From positions 1 through 64,000 of the forward strand of contig CAVYBK010000012.1 of NCBI GenBank assembly GCA_963766725.1: a DNA stretch of 64,000 nt, given 5' to 3'. Each line of letters opens with the position of its first letter. The first letter of the stretch is position 1. Shown piece after piece: positions 26,114 to 35,515 of this stretch. A model generated the notes under the pieces. The model did not search any database. It had not been told where the DNA came from and saw only the letters and a program-made list of their open reading frames with translations. Source of the stretch: DATEOR01 sp963766725 (lineage in GTDB: Bacteria > Actinomycetota > Thermoleophilia > Gaiellales > Gaiellaceae). The translations under genes and the position numbers were made by a program.

Positions 26114-27228
26114 CTGAACGCCTTCATCACGGAGGTCGAGGAGCCAGGGGACGGGATCCGCCTCGGCGTCAAGGACCTCTTCGACACGGCCGGCCTCCGG
26201 ACGACCTACGGGTCGGCGATCTTCGCCGAGCACGTCCCCGCGCGGACGGCAGCCGCCGTCTCGCGCCTCGAGGCCGGGGGCTACGCGGTCGTCGGGAAGA
26301 CCAACCTGCACGAGTTCGCCTACGGGATCACCTCCGAGAACGAGCACTTCGGCGACGTCGGCAATCCACTCGCGCCGGACCGCTACCCGGGCGGATCGAG
26401 CGGAGGCTCTGCCGCGGCTCTCGCCGCGGGCCTCTGCGACGCCGCGCTCGGCACCGACTCCGCAGGGTCGATCCGGATCCCGGCGGCCTGCTGCGGCATC
26501 GTCGGCTTCAAGCCCACGCACGGCCTCGTCTCCCATGGAGGGCTGCTGGCCGCTCGCCCCGTCCTTCGACACCGCCGGGCCGATGGCCAGGGACGTCGCC
26601 GCCTGCGCGGCGATGATGAGGGCGCTCGACCCGCTGCTCCCGTCCACACCGCTCGAGCTCGCGGACGTGCGCGTCGCGCTCGCCTGGGTCGCCGACGCCG
26701 ATCCGGGCGTGGCTGAACGCGTTCGGAAGGCCGCGGCGCTCTTCGGAACGCAGCGCGGAGATCCCATTTCCACTCATGCCGGCAAACATCGACCCGGCCT
26801 TCCAGCGGGAGGTCGCCGAGGTACACCGCGACCTCTTCGCCGAGCACGGCGAACTCTACGGCGCCAACGTCCGCTGGAAGGTCGAGCGCGCCCTCGAGGT
26901 CACAGACGAGGAATGCGAGGAGAGCGTCGCGGCGCGCGACCAGTACCGGATCGATGCACTCGAGGCGCTCGAAGGCTTCGACCTCCTCGTCGTGCCCACG
27001 ATCGGGACCGTGGCGCCCTCGCGATCCCTCGCCGAGCGGGAGCTGCGCCCGAGCGTGCTCCGCTTCACGGAGCCGTTCAACGTGCTCGGCTGGCCCGCCC
27101 TCGCGCTGCCGTGCGGAGCCGCGGAGAACGGGCTCCCCGCATCCGTCTCGCTCGTCGCCCCGGCCGGCGAGGATGCGCTCGTTCTCGGCGCCGGCCTCGC
27201 GCTGGAAGCCGCGCTCGAACGCTGTTAA
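26114..27228 (+). CDS. Amidase-signature enzyme, frame changes near 26535 and 26750
   Basis: A protein of about 370 residues of the amidase signature family is split over three frames. Segment one (26114 to about 26535) has LGVKDLFDTAG with the catalytic Lys, the Gly/Ser-rich PGGSSGGSAAALAAGL and the nucleophile region GTDSAGSIRIPAACCG. Segment two (to about 26750) continues with FDTAGPMARDVAACAAMM. Segment three runs from EIPFPLMPANIDPAF to the stop at 27228. The three pieces together form one continuous amidase. No ATG or GTG is available at the expected N-terminus; a CTG at 26114 (LNAFITEVEEP) is the best site, so the start is also doubtful. Hydrolysis of an unknown amide is likely. Confidence 0.72.
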
Positions 27229-27241
27229 GGTCCCTCGCCTC

Positions 27242-29767
27242 TTGGGGGGCAGGCTCTCCTTCGCGCTGGCCACGCTCTTCGCGTGCGCCGTGGTCGTAGT
27301 CGCCGGGACGACGCGCTCCGTCGGCGCTGCCCCGACCTGCGACCCGTTCACGCCGCCGACCTTCCGCGGCGAGGTGCCGACAGGAAATGACGTCCTCGGC
27401 TTCGACCTCGGCTCCCAGGAGGTGACCTCTGCGGAGTCCGACGAGTACGTCGCCGCGGTGGACGCCGCCAGCCCGCGCGTCGTCTCCGGGGTCTTCGGGC
27501 ACTCGGTCGAGGGCCGGCCGCTCACGTACGCGATCGTCGGGAAGCCGGAGAACGTCAGCCCGGCGGGGCTCGCAGCCGTCCAGGCGAACGCGCGAACGCT
27601 CATGGATCCGGCAACGCCGGCCGGGACGGCTTCTGCGCTCGCCGCCAGCACCCCCGCGATTCTCTGGATCGCCTCGAACGTGCACGGGAGCGAGGAGAGC
27701 GGCACCGACGCGTCGCTGCGCGTCCTCTACGACCTCGCCGACCGGAGCGACTGCGCAGCGGCGCGGATCCTCGACAACGCGATCGTCGTCATCGTCCCCA
27801 TCCAGAACCCGGACGGGCGCGAGGCGGAGCGGCGCCAGAACTCCTACGGGTTCGACATGAACCGCGACTGGTTCGCGCGCACCCAGCCCGAGACCGACTC
27901 CAAGGTCGAGCTCGTCAAGCAGTACCCACCCGTCCTCTTCATCGACGACCACGAGATGGGGACGAACACATTCTTCTTCCCGCCGAACGCCGACCCGGTC
28001 TACCACGAGGTCACGAGCCAGGTCGTCGACTGGATCAACAACATCTACGGGGCCTCGATGCAGGCCGAGTTCAAGCGCCAGCACATCCCGTTCTTCAACG
28101 GCCGCACGTACGACTTCTTCGGCGTCTACTACGGCGACACGGTGCCGGCCAACGGGTTCATGGCCGCGGGCATGACCTTCGAGAAGTACAGCGGCGACAA
28201 GATGCCGATACGGACGCGCGAGCAGTACGTCGCCCAGTGGACGTCCATCTCCCAGGCGGCGATCAACAAGCAGCGCATCCTCGGCGAGTGGCATCAGGCC
28301 TGGGTCGAGGCGCTCGCCGAAGGACAGGCGGGTCAGCTCGAGCCGAACATCGTCGTCAATCCGAAGAACGCCATCGAGCAGCATGTGCCGACCGCCCCCG
28401 TGCGCAACTACTTCATCCGGGCCGACGACCCGGCCAAGGCGAGCGACGTGCAGACGCTCGTCCGCCGCCTCCAGCGCATGGAGGTGGACGTGTACCGGCT
28501 GACGAACAGCCTCACCGTTTCCGACTTCCATCCGTATGGCCGTCCCGTGACTTCGACGACGTTGCCCGTGGGCACGTACTGGATCCCGCTTGCGCAGCGC
28601 CAGAAGCACTGGGTGCAGGCGATGCTGAACGAGACGACGTATCCGCCGGTCAACTTCTTCTACGACGTCAGCGCGTGGAGCCAACCGCTGCTCTTCAACG
28701 TCTCCGGCGGCTACTCCGGCGCAACGGTGAGCCCCTCGGCAAGCCTCGTCGCACCGCTGGCAGAGCCGGCCCCCCCGACGCTGCCGGCGAACCTCCCGCG
28801 GATCGGCGTCCTGCAGACGTCCGGCAGCACGGCGGCGCGCGAGTCTGCCGGCTGGCTTCGCTGGCTCTTCGACCAGTCCTGGCACGTCCCGTTCCAGGAG
28901 GTGACCGCCGCCGACATCGCCGCGGGCGGTCTCGCCGACGTCGACGTCCTGGTCGCGACGAACGGAAACGCCCAGGTCGCCACGCTGAACCTCGGCAAGC
29001 CCGGGAAGGATGCGCTTCGCGCGTGGGTGAACAACGGCGGCCGCTTCGTCGGCATCCGCGGCGGCACGGAGCTCGCAGCGCGGCTCGGCCTCACGACCGC
29101 GCGCCTGCGCGCCGCCCACTCGGACGTGCCGGGCAGCCTCTTCCGAGTCGCCGTCAACCAGACGAGCCCGCTGGCAACGGGCGTCGGCCCCTTCGACTGG
29201 GCGCTGTACGACTACGACGACGTGATGACGACCGTGAACGGTGCCGCGCCGGTCCGCTTCCCCGCCTTCGGCTCGCAGGACTTCTTCGTCTCCGGATTCG
29301 CGAGCGGCGAGGACGAGCTCGGAGGCACGGCCGCCGTCGCCGACGAGCCCGTCGGCGCAGGGCGCCTCGTCCTCTTCACGACCGATCCGAACTACCGCGC
29401 CTGGACGCAGGGGATGCAGCACATCCTCTGGAACGCGCTCTTCGGCGCCGATCCGTGGCCCGGCCGCGCGCCGGATGCCGGCTCCGCCTCACGGGCGGCC
29501 GACGAGGCGGCCGCAATCGCAGCGGCCCAGGCGCTGCCGGATCAGAGCTCGATCAGGCTCAGCGTCCACTCGAGGGACGCGGCCGCGACCGAGACGCTCA
29601 TCCGCCGCTACACGACGGCCTACACCGTCGCCAAGGCGACCGGAAAGGTGACGTTCCTCATCGCGAACCCGAACGGCCTCTCGGCCGACGAGCATCCGTT
29701 CGTCGGACTGCTCTCGCAGAACCTCGTCGACGCCGGGATCGCCCCGGTCGCGCTCCGAGTCCCCTAA
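27242..29767 (+). CDS. Secreted M14-type zinc carboxypeptidase with GATase-like domain
   Basis: An 841-residue exported protein. TTG 27242 gives a signal peptide (LSFALATLFACAVVVVAG) ending near GAAPT. The peptidase domain (about 30-400) has the HxxE zinc pair in SNVHGSEESG (His148, Glu151), NPDGREAERRQNSYGFDMNRDW, which is typical of M14, and a third probable ligand in IDDHEMG (His237). Residues 515-690 form a separate alpha/beta domain with ALRAWVNNGGRFVGIRGG, like the GATase1-like domain seen in some secreted hydrolases. A C-terminal 80-residue domain ends the protein. It may trim peptides or peptidoglycan outside the cell. Its stop overlaps opcA tail to tail. Confidence 0.85.
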   Translation: MGGRLSFALATLFACAVVVVAGTTRSVGAAPTCDPFTPPTFRGEVPTGNDVLGFDLGSQEVTSAESDEYVAAVDAASPRVVSGVFGHSVEGRPLTYAIVGKPENVSPAGLAAVQANARTLMDPATPAGTASALAASTPAILWIASNVHGSEESGTDASLRVLYDLADRSDCAAARILDNAIVVIVPIQNPDGREAERRQNSYGFDMNRDWFARTQPETDSKVELVKQYPPVLFIDDHEMGTNTFFFPPNADPVYHEVTSQVVDWINNIYGASMQAEFKRQHIPFFNGRTYDFFGVYYGDTVPANGFMAAGMTFEKYSGDKMPIRTREQYVAQWTSISQAAINKQRILGEWHQAWVEALAEGQAGQLEPNIVVNPKNAIEQHVPTAPVRNYFIRADDPAKASDVQTLVRRLQRMEVDVYRLTNSLTVSDFHPYGRPVTSTTLPVGTYWIPLAQRQKHWVQAMLNETTYPPVNFFYDVSAWSQPLLFNVSGGYSGATVSPSASLVAPLAEPAPPTLPANLPRIGVLQTSGSTAARESAGWLRWLFDQSWHVPFQEVTAADIAAGGLADVDVLVATNGNAQVATLNLGKPGKDALRAWVNNGGRFVGIRGGTELAARLGLTTARLRAAHSDVPGSLFRVAVNQTSPLATGVGPFDWALYDYDDVMTTVNGAAPVRFPAFGSQDFFVSGFASGEDELGGTAAVADEPVGAGRLVLFTTDPNYRAWTQGMQHILWNALFGADPWPGRAPDAGSASRAADEAAAIAAAQALPDQSSIRLSVHSRDAAATETLIRRYTTAYTVAKATGKVTFLIANPNGLSADEHPFVGLLSQNLVDAGIAPVALRVP

Positions 29768-30633
29768 GCGGGCACAGCGGCGAGCGCGGTCACGGCCTCT
29801 TCGTAGATCCGGTCGCGACCGAAGATCTCGAGCTGGTCCGAGAGGAGGTCGCTCGACGAGGTGCGTTTCGCGCGCGGCGCAGGGACATCCTCGCCGTCGA
29901 TCGCCACGAGCTCGACCTCGCCGGCGGGCTCGTGTTCGAGCTCCAGCTCGCGCCGGAGACGCGCCCGCAGCCAGCCCCAGAGAAGGAGCGTCTCTCCGCG
30001 CGGACCCGCAACCCGGAGCGAGTCGGCCTCCCCGATGTCCGGCCAGAGCGCGGCACACGCCTCTCGCCACGGCTGCACCTTCGCCCAGGCGATGTCGGAG
30101 ATGGCGACCCGGTCGAAGAGCTCCGGCAGTTGCGTCATCGTTGCATCGCACTCGCCCCACTCGTCCGAGTCCAGCACGAGACGGTCGGCGATCTCCGTCA
30201 GCTGGTCCAGCGCGGGGTCGCCGAACCACGGCTCGCCGCGCCAGCGGAGGAAGACCGGGAGGTCAGGGATGAGCAGCGGCATGGCCACGCTTCCGGGCGC
30301 CTTCGCCCGCGGGCCGCAGAGCCCGAGCGAGATGACCTCGGAGCAGACCTGCCCCTGTTCTCCCGCCCGCACGAAGCAGCGCAGGTCGACCTCCCCGTCG
30401 AGCGCGTCGCGCGGGTCGTCGGGGCGCGGGAGGAGGAGGATCGTGCGCGACGGATGCCGCTCTCCCATTCCCGCGAGAGTGTCCGTCGCCGCGTCGACCC
30501 AGCGCTCGGGCACCCACGCGAGGTGGGTCATCACGCTCGTGCGCAGGTTCGGCGCGCTGCCCGGGGCTGCAGCCGCGTGCCGCAGGCGGCCGAGCTCCTG
30601 CTCGATCTGGCGAATGGTGACGCCCTCGGTCAA
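29764..30633 (-). CDS. opcA: Glucose-6-phosphate dehydrogenase assembly protein OpcA
   Basis: A 289-residue OpcA family protein, which in Actinobacteria and Cyanobacteria allosterically activates or assembles glucose-6-phosphate dehydrogenase. Typical segments are RTSVMTHLAWVPERW, ERHPSRTILLLP, LLIPDLPVFLRWRGEP and the final RARLRRELELE region. I chose TTG 30633 because a GGAGG lies 5 bases upstream (30639-30643) and the TTG overlaps the zwf stop as TTGA, matching the other junctions of this operon. A GTG at 30645 is possible but poorly placed. It is the last gene of the pentose-phosphate operon. Confidence 0.88.
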   Translation of the reverse strand: MTEGVTIRQIEQELGRLRHAAAAPGSAPNLRTSVMTHLAWVPERWVDAATDTLAGMGERHPSRTILLLPRPDDPRDALDGEVDLRCFVRAGEQGQVCSEVISLGLCGPRAKAPGSVAMPLLIPDLPVFLRWRGEPWFGDPALDQLTEIADRLVLDSDEWGECDATMTQLPELFDRVAISDIAWAKVQPWREACAALWPDIGEADSLRVAGPRGETLLLWGWLRARLRRELELEHEPAGEVELVAIDGEDVPAPRAKRTSSSDLLSDQLEIFGRDRIYEEAVTALAAVPA

Positions 30634-32151
30634 TGCCGCCTCCACGAGCGTCCGTCCCGGTGGATCAGCTCGTCGGCGGCAACGGGCCCCCAGGTTCCGG
30701 CCGCGTAGTTGGGGAAGTTCGGGCGGTCGCGCTTCCAGGGGGCGACCATCGAGTCCACGAGCGCCCACTGCTCCTCGACCTCGTCCGAGCGTGTGAAGAG
30801 CGTCGCGTCGCCGAGCATGCAGTCGAGGATCAAGCGCTCGTAGGCCTCGGGCAGGCCCGTGCGGAACGAGCCTCCGTAGAGGAAGTCCATGTGCACCGTG
30901 CGGATCGACATGCCCTGCCCGGGGACCTTGGCGCCCACGGCGAGCGAGACGCCCTCGTCCGGCTGGATGTGGACGAGCAGCACGTTCGGGCGAAGCGCGT
31001 CGTCGGAGTCGAGCTCGAACGGAGGATGGGGAGCGCGCTTGAACTGGATCGCGATCGTCGTCTCTCGCCGGGGCAGCCGCTTGCCGGTGCGGATGTAGAA
31101 CGGCGTGTCCGCCCAGCGCCAGTTGTCCACGTAGAGCTTCGCGGCGACGAAGGTCTCGGTCATGGAGTCCGGCGCGACCTCCGGCTCCTCGCGGTATCCG
31201 GGCACCTCCTCGCCCTCGATGTACCCGGGCCCGTACTGGCCGCGGACGACGTGCTTGGGGCCGGGCGTGTGCAGCGCCTTCAGCACCTTGACCTTCTCGT
31301 TCCGCACCGACTCGGCGGTGAAGTCGATCGGCGGCTCCATCGCGGTCAGCGCGACGAGCTGGAGCAGGTGGTTCTGGACGATGTCGCGGATCGGCACCGG
31401 CGCCCTCGTAGTAGTCGGCGCGCCCCTCGATCCCGAGCGACTCGGCGACCGTGATCTGCACGTGGTCGATGAACTGGCGGTTCCAGATCGGCTCGAAGAT
31501 CCCGTTCGCGAAGCGCAGGACCAGCATGTTCTGGACCGTCTCCTTGCCGAGGTAGTGGTCGATCCGGAAGATCTCCTCCTCGGCGAAGTGCCGGTGGACG
31601 ACCTCGTTCAGGTGCTGCGCGGTCTCGAGGTCGTAGCCGAACGGCTTCTCGACGATCACGCGCGTCCAGCCCTCGGCCGCGCGGCGCTTGCCCATCTCGA
31701 CGACGATCGTCTCGATCGCCGAGGGAGGCACGGCGAGGTAGTAGATGCGGTTGGAGGCCGTGCCGAACTTCTCGTCGAGCTCGTTCAGGCACTGGACGAC
31801 GTGCTCCTCGCCGCCCTGGTCGGCGAAGTCGGTCGCCACGTAGCGGATCGACTCGGCGAACTCGTCCCAGACGTCCTGGCGGAACTCGTCGCGCGCGTGG
31901 TCCTGGATCGCCTGCTTCATCTTCTCCCGGAACTCCTCGTCGCTCATCTCGGTGCGCGCCACCCCGACGACGCCGAACTTCGGCGGCAGCAGGTCGCGGA
32001 ACGCGAGCGCGTAGAGCGCAGGGAAGAGCTTGCGCTGCGTCAGGTCGCCGGAGGCGCCGAAGATCGTCAGCGCGCACGGCTCCGGCGAGCGCCGTCGGCG
32101 CAGCCCCTCCTCGAGCGGGTTCGGCGCCTCGACCTCCTCCGAGATGCTCAT
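30630..32151 (-). CDS. zwf: Glucose-6-phosphate 1-dehydrogenase, one-base frameshift near 31397
   Basis: First enzyme of the oxidative pentose-phosphate path, making 6-phosphogluconolactone and NADPH. ATG 32151. The N-terminal dinucleotide fold is LTIFGASGDLTQRKLFP; the substrate region VIVEKPFGYDLETA and the active-site RIDHYLGKETVQNML with catalytic His are intact. After YYEGAG the frame fails. Removing one G at about 31397 gives AIRDIVQNHLLQLVAL, which continues through YIRTGKRLPRRET to the stop at 30630; the total is about 506 residues, normal for the family. The start overlaps gnd and the stop overlaps opcA by 4 bases each. Confidence 0.93.
30639..30643 (-). promoter_or_regulatory. opcA: Shine-Dalgarno GGAGG that fixes the opcA start
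   Basis: GGAGG on the minus strand, 5 bases before TTG 30633 and inside the end of zwf. It selects the TTG over the upstream GTG at 30645. Confidence 0.65.
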
Positions 32152-33017
32152 TCGCTCTTCACGGCGTGGCCGCCGAACTGGTTGCGGAGCGCGGCGTTGA
32201 TCTTCGCTGCGAACGACTCGTCCTCACGTGACGCGAAGCGTGCGAAGAGCGCCGCGCTGATCACCGGGGCGGGCACGCTCTCGTTGATCGCCTCGAAGAC
32301 CGTCCAGCGCCCTTCGCCCGAGTCCTCGACGTAGCCGGCGATGTGCTCGAGGTCGTTGCCCTCGTTCTCGAGCGCCGTGTGCAGAAGCTCGAGGAGCCAG
32401 CTGCGCACGACCGATCCGTAGCGCCAGATGCCGGCGATCTCGTGCAGGTCGAGGTCGAACTCGGAGGAGTTCATGATGTCGAACCCCTCCGCGTAGGCCT
32501 GCATGAGGCCGTACTCGATCCCGTTGTGCACCATCTTCACGAAGTGGCCCGCGCCGGACGGGCCGACGTGCGCGTACCCGTCGTCGGGCGCGAGCGTCGT
32601 GAACGCAGGCTCGAGGAACGAGACGGCGTCGTCCTCGCCGCCGACCATGAGGCAGTAGCCGTTCGCAAGCCCCCAGATCCCGCCGGAGACGCCGGCGTCG
32701 ACGTAGCCGATCCCCTTCTCGGCCGCGAGGCCCGCGCGCCGCTGGGAGTCCCTGAAGTTGGAGTTGCCGCCGTCGACGATCACATCGCCCTCGTCGAGCA
32801 GGCCGAGGAGCTCCTGCACCGCCTGCTCGGTCGGCTCGCCGGCCGGGATCATCAGCCACACGGCGCGCCTCGGCTCGAGCTGGCTCACGAGCTCCTCGAG
32901 GGAGCTCGCGGTGCCTCCTCCGCTCCGCGCGTAGGTCTGGACGACGTGGCCGTCGTTCTCCAGCCGCTTCGTCATGTTGCCGCCCATGCGGCCGAGACCG
33001 ACCATCCCGAGCTTCAT
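32148..33017 (-). CDS. gnd: Short-form 6-phosphogluconate dehydrogenase, decarboxylating
   Basis: A 289-residue enzyme of the short GndA/YqeC-like class (classical forms are about 470). The Rossmann start is LGMVGLGRMGGNM with strand-end TYARS in place of the acidic residue expected in NAD-specific enzymes. The 6PG signature VDAGVSGGIWGLANGYCLMVGG and the catalytic-Lys region GHFVKMVHNGIEYGLMQ are present. It converts 6-phosphogluconate to ribulose 5-phosphate with loss of CO2. ATG 33017 overlaps the pgi stop and its stop overlaps zwf. Cofactor preference is uncertain: short forms are often NAD-dependent, but this one lacks the acidic determinant. Confidence 0.91.
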   Translation of the reverse strand: MKLGMVGLGRMGGNMTKRLENDGHVVQTYARSGGGTASSLEELVSQLEPRRAVWLMIPAGEPTEQAVQELLGLLDEGDVIVDGGNSNFRDSQRRAGLAAEKGIGYVDAGVSGGIWGLANGYCLMVGGEDDAVSFLEPAFTTLAPDDGYAHVGPSGAGHFVKMVHNGIEYGLMQAYAEGFDIMNSSEFDLDLHEIAGIWRYGSVVRSWLLELLHTALENEGNDLEHIAGYVEDSGEGRWTVFEAINESVPAPVISAALFARFASREDESFAAKINAALRNQFGGHAVKSE

Positions 33018-34385
33018 GCGAGATCCTCCAGTTTGACGCGAACGATAGGCCTGCCGCGCTCGCGAAGCGAGGCGAGGTCGCCGTCGGCCTGTGCCCTGAT
33101 CAGCTCGCCGAAGCCGAAGGGACGGTCCGGGATGGCCAGGTCGTCGCCCGGATCGTCGACGACCTGGACGAAGCGGCCCTCCGGCGGCCCGCCCTTGTGC
33201 AGCTGGCCCGTGGAATGGAGATACCGTGGCCCGAGGCCGTGGGTGACGACACAGCCGGTCTGTGCGCGCGCGATCGATGAGCGGCTCGAGCTCGGCCTCG
33301 CGCGCCGGGTCGATGAACGCCTGGATGCAGACGTAGTCCGGCGGCGAGGCCGCCTCGAGGAGCTCCTCGAGGCTCGGCCCTTCGTCGCCGGGCGGCGGCT
33401 CGTCGCCGGCGAGCACCTTGTTCGTCCGGTCCTTCGCCGCCTGCACGTTCGGCTGGTCGAACGGGTTGATGCCGATGATCGCCCCCGCGACGGCGGTGGC
33501 GAACTCCCAGCGGTAGAACTCCTGCCCGAGCTCGTAGGGATCGGTGACGCGCGCCTCCTCGCTCTGGCGGTCGATGCCGTCCGCGGGCTCGTCCACGGGA
33601 ACCGGAACGAGGCCCTTGCCCTGCTTCCCGGTCGACTCCGCGATCAGCTGCTCGACCCAGAGCCCGAAGCCACCCCGGCTGACGCCGCTTATCTGAACCT
33701 TGTCGCGGCCGTCCTTCCAGCCCTGGCCCATCCGCTCGCCCAGCTCGAGCCCGGGGTTGCCGTCGTCGAGGCGGCAGGCCTCCACCATCTCCTCGACGCG
33801 GAGGAGCAGGCGCTCGAGGTCCACGCCGATGAGCGCCGCCGGGACCATCCCGAAGGCGGAGAGCGCCGAGTAGCGGCCGCCGATGGTCGGCTCGCCGGCA
33901 AAGACCGCGCGGAAGCCGCGCTTGCGGGCGAGCGCCTCGAGCTCCGAGCCCGGGTCGGTGATCGCCGCGAACGACTCGGCGCGGCCGCCGGCCCAATCCC
34001 AGAAGAAGTCGAGGTGGCAGCGAGTCTCGAGCGTCGTGCCCGACTTGGAGGAGACGAGGAAGAGCGTGCGCGCCGGGTCGAGCGCGTCGGCCGCGCGGCG
34101 GATGGCCGCGGGATGGGTCGTGTCCAGGACCTGCAGGTGGTCGCTCTCGAACGTGCGCCGGAGCACCTCGGGCGCGAGGCTCGACCCGCCCATGCCGAGA
34201 AGGACGACCGAGTCGAACTGGCCCACGGTGCCGGCGGCGAACTCCTCGAGCTCTGTCACGCGCTGGCGCATGCGAAGCGGCTCGTCGAGCCAGCCGAGCC
34301 AGCGGTTCTCGTCGTGGCCGGTCCAGAGCGTGGCGTCGCGAGCCCAGAGGCGCTCGACCAGCTCGGCGGGCGCGAGCGAGGTCAA
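33014..34385 (-). CDS. pgi: Glucose-6-phosphate isomerase, frameshift near 33265-33280
   Basis: Interconverts glucose 6-phosphate and fructose 6-phosphate. The sugar-isomerase domains are visible: VVLLGMGGSSLAPEVL and LVSSKSGTTLETRCH, then ITDPGSELEALA, GGRYSALSAFGMVP and GINPFDQPNVQAAK. After PLIDRAR the frame degenerates. The other frame continues with AQTGCVVTHGLGPRYLHSTGQLHKGG, a perfectly canonical PGI end, to TGA 33014-33016, so an indel in the GCGCGC run near 33272 is inferred. TTG 34385 (after AGGGAG) is the best start, giving about 457 residues. It sits 7 bases after tal and overlaps gnd by 4 bases. Confidence 0.87.
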
Positions 34386-34392
34386 GGCTCCC

Positions 34393-35502
34393 TCAGGCCG
34401 GGACCAGCTCGCCCGACTTCGCGCGAATGCCCTCGATGAGCTCCGCGAAGGAGTCGGCGAACTTCTCGACACCCTCGCGCTCGAGGGTGTCGGTCACGTC
34501 GTCGTAGTCGATGCCGGCCTTCTCGAGGTCGGCGAAGAGCTGCTTCGCCTCGTCGATCCCCTGCTCGAGGGTGAGCGCCACCTTGCCGTGGTCCTGGAAG
34601 GCCTGGATCGTCTCCTCGGGCATCGTGTTCACGGTCTCGGGCCCGATCAGCTCCTCGACGTACATGACGTCGCGGTACTCGGGGTTCTTCGTGGACGTCG
34701 AGGCCCAGAGCGGCCGCTGCGGCGTCGCGCCCTTGGAGACCAGGAAGTCCCAGGTCTCGCCGGAGAAGAGCTCCTTGTAGCGCTGGTAGGCGAGCTTGGC
34801 GTTGGCGATCGCGAGCTTCCCCTTGAGCTTCTCGTGCCCGCCGGCCTCGTCGAGGCGCTTGTCGGCCTCGGTGTCGACACGGCTGACGAAGAAGCTGGCC
34901 ACGGATGCGACCGTGCTGGGGTCGCCGCCGCCGGCCACGAGCCGCTCCAGGCCGCGGATGTAGGCCCGCGCGACCTCCTCGTAGCGCTCGAGCGAGAAGA
35001 TGAGCGTGACGTTGATGGACTTGCCCTTCGCGATCATGTCCTCGATCGCGGGCAGGCCCGGCTTCGTCGCCGGGATCTTCACGAAGAGGTTCGGCTTGTC
35101 GACGAGCTTGTGCAGGCGGACGGCCTCGGCGGTCGTCCCCTCGGTGTCGTAGGCGAGGTTCGGGTCGACCTCGAGCGAGACGTATCCGTCCTTGCCGGAG
35201 CCCTCGTCCCACACAGGCCGCAGAAGGTCGAGCGCCTCGTTCACGTCCTGCACGGCGAGGCGCAGGAAGATCTCCTTCGGGTCGCGCTCCTCCGCGAGCA
35301 CCTCGCGCAGCTGCTCGTCGTAGGCATCTCCGGCCGAGATCGCCTTCTGGAAGATCGTCGGATTGGACGTGACGCCGACCACGGCGTCCTGCTTCATCAT
35401 CCGGGCGAGCTCTCCCGAGTGCAGCATGTCGCGCGAGAGGAAGTCGATCCAGATGCTCTGACCAAGCTCGGAGAGCTTGTGCAGCTTGCTCTTTTCAGCC
35501 AT
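34393..35502 (-). CDS. tal: Transaldolase
   Basis: A 369-residue non-oxidative pentose-phosphate enzyme transferring a three-carbon ketol unit. The ATG at 35502 is 13 bases after the tkt stop. TIM-barrel marks include SIWIDFLSRDML, GVTSNPTIFQKAI, the Schiff-base region NLFVKIPATKPGLPAI with the active Lys, and INVTLIFSLERYEEVA. The ASTSTKNPEYRD segment and length match the longer actinobacterial TalA class used with transketolase in the same operon. Cytoplasmic. Confidence 0.95.
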   Translation of the reverse strand: MAEKSKLHKLSELGQSIWIDFLSRDMLHSGELARMMKQDAVVGVTSNPTIFQKAISAGDAYDEQLREVLAEERDPKEIFLRLAVQDVNEALDLLRPVWDEGSGKDGYVSLEVDPNLAYDTEGTTAEAVRLHKLVDKPNLFVKIPATKPGLPAIEDMIAKGKSINVTLIFSLERYEEVARAYIRGLERLVAGGGDPSTVASVASFFVSRVDTEADKRLDEAGGHEKLKGKLAIANAKLAYQRYKELFSGETWDFLVSKGATPQRPLWASTSTKNPEYRDVMYVEELIGPETVNTMPEETIQAFQDHGKVALTLEQGIDEAKQLFADLEKAGIDYDDVTDTLEREGVEKFADSFAELIEGIRAKSGELVPA

Positions 35503-35515
35503 GTCCTTCCTTTCC

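Noticed and set aside
27077..29422. 781-codon minus-strand ORF opposite the M14 peptidase
   Set aside because: Shadow of a high-GC gene: biased composition, no recognisable motif, and the opposite strand has zinc ligands and a signal peptide.
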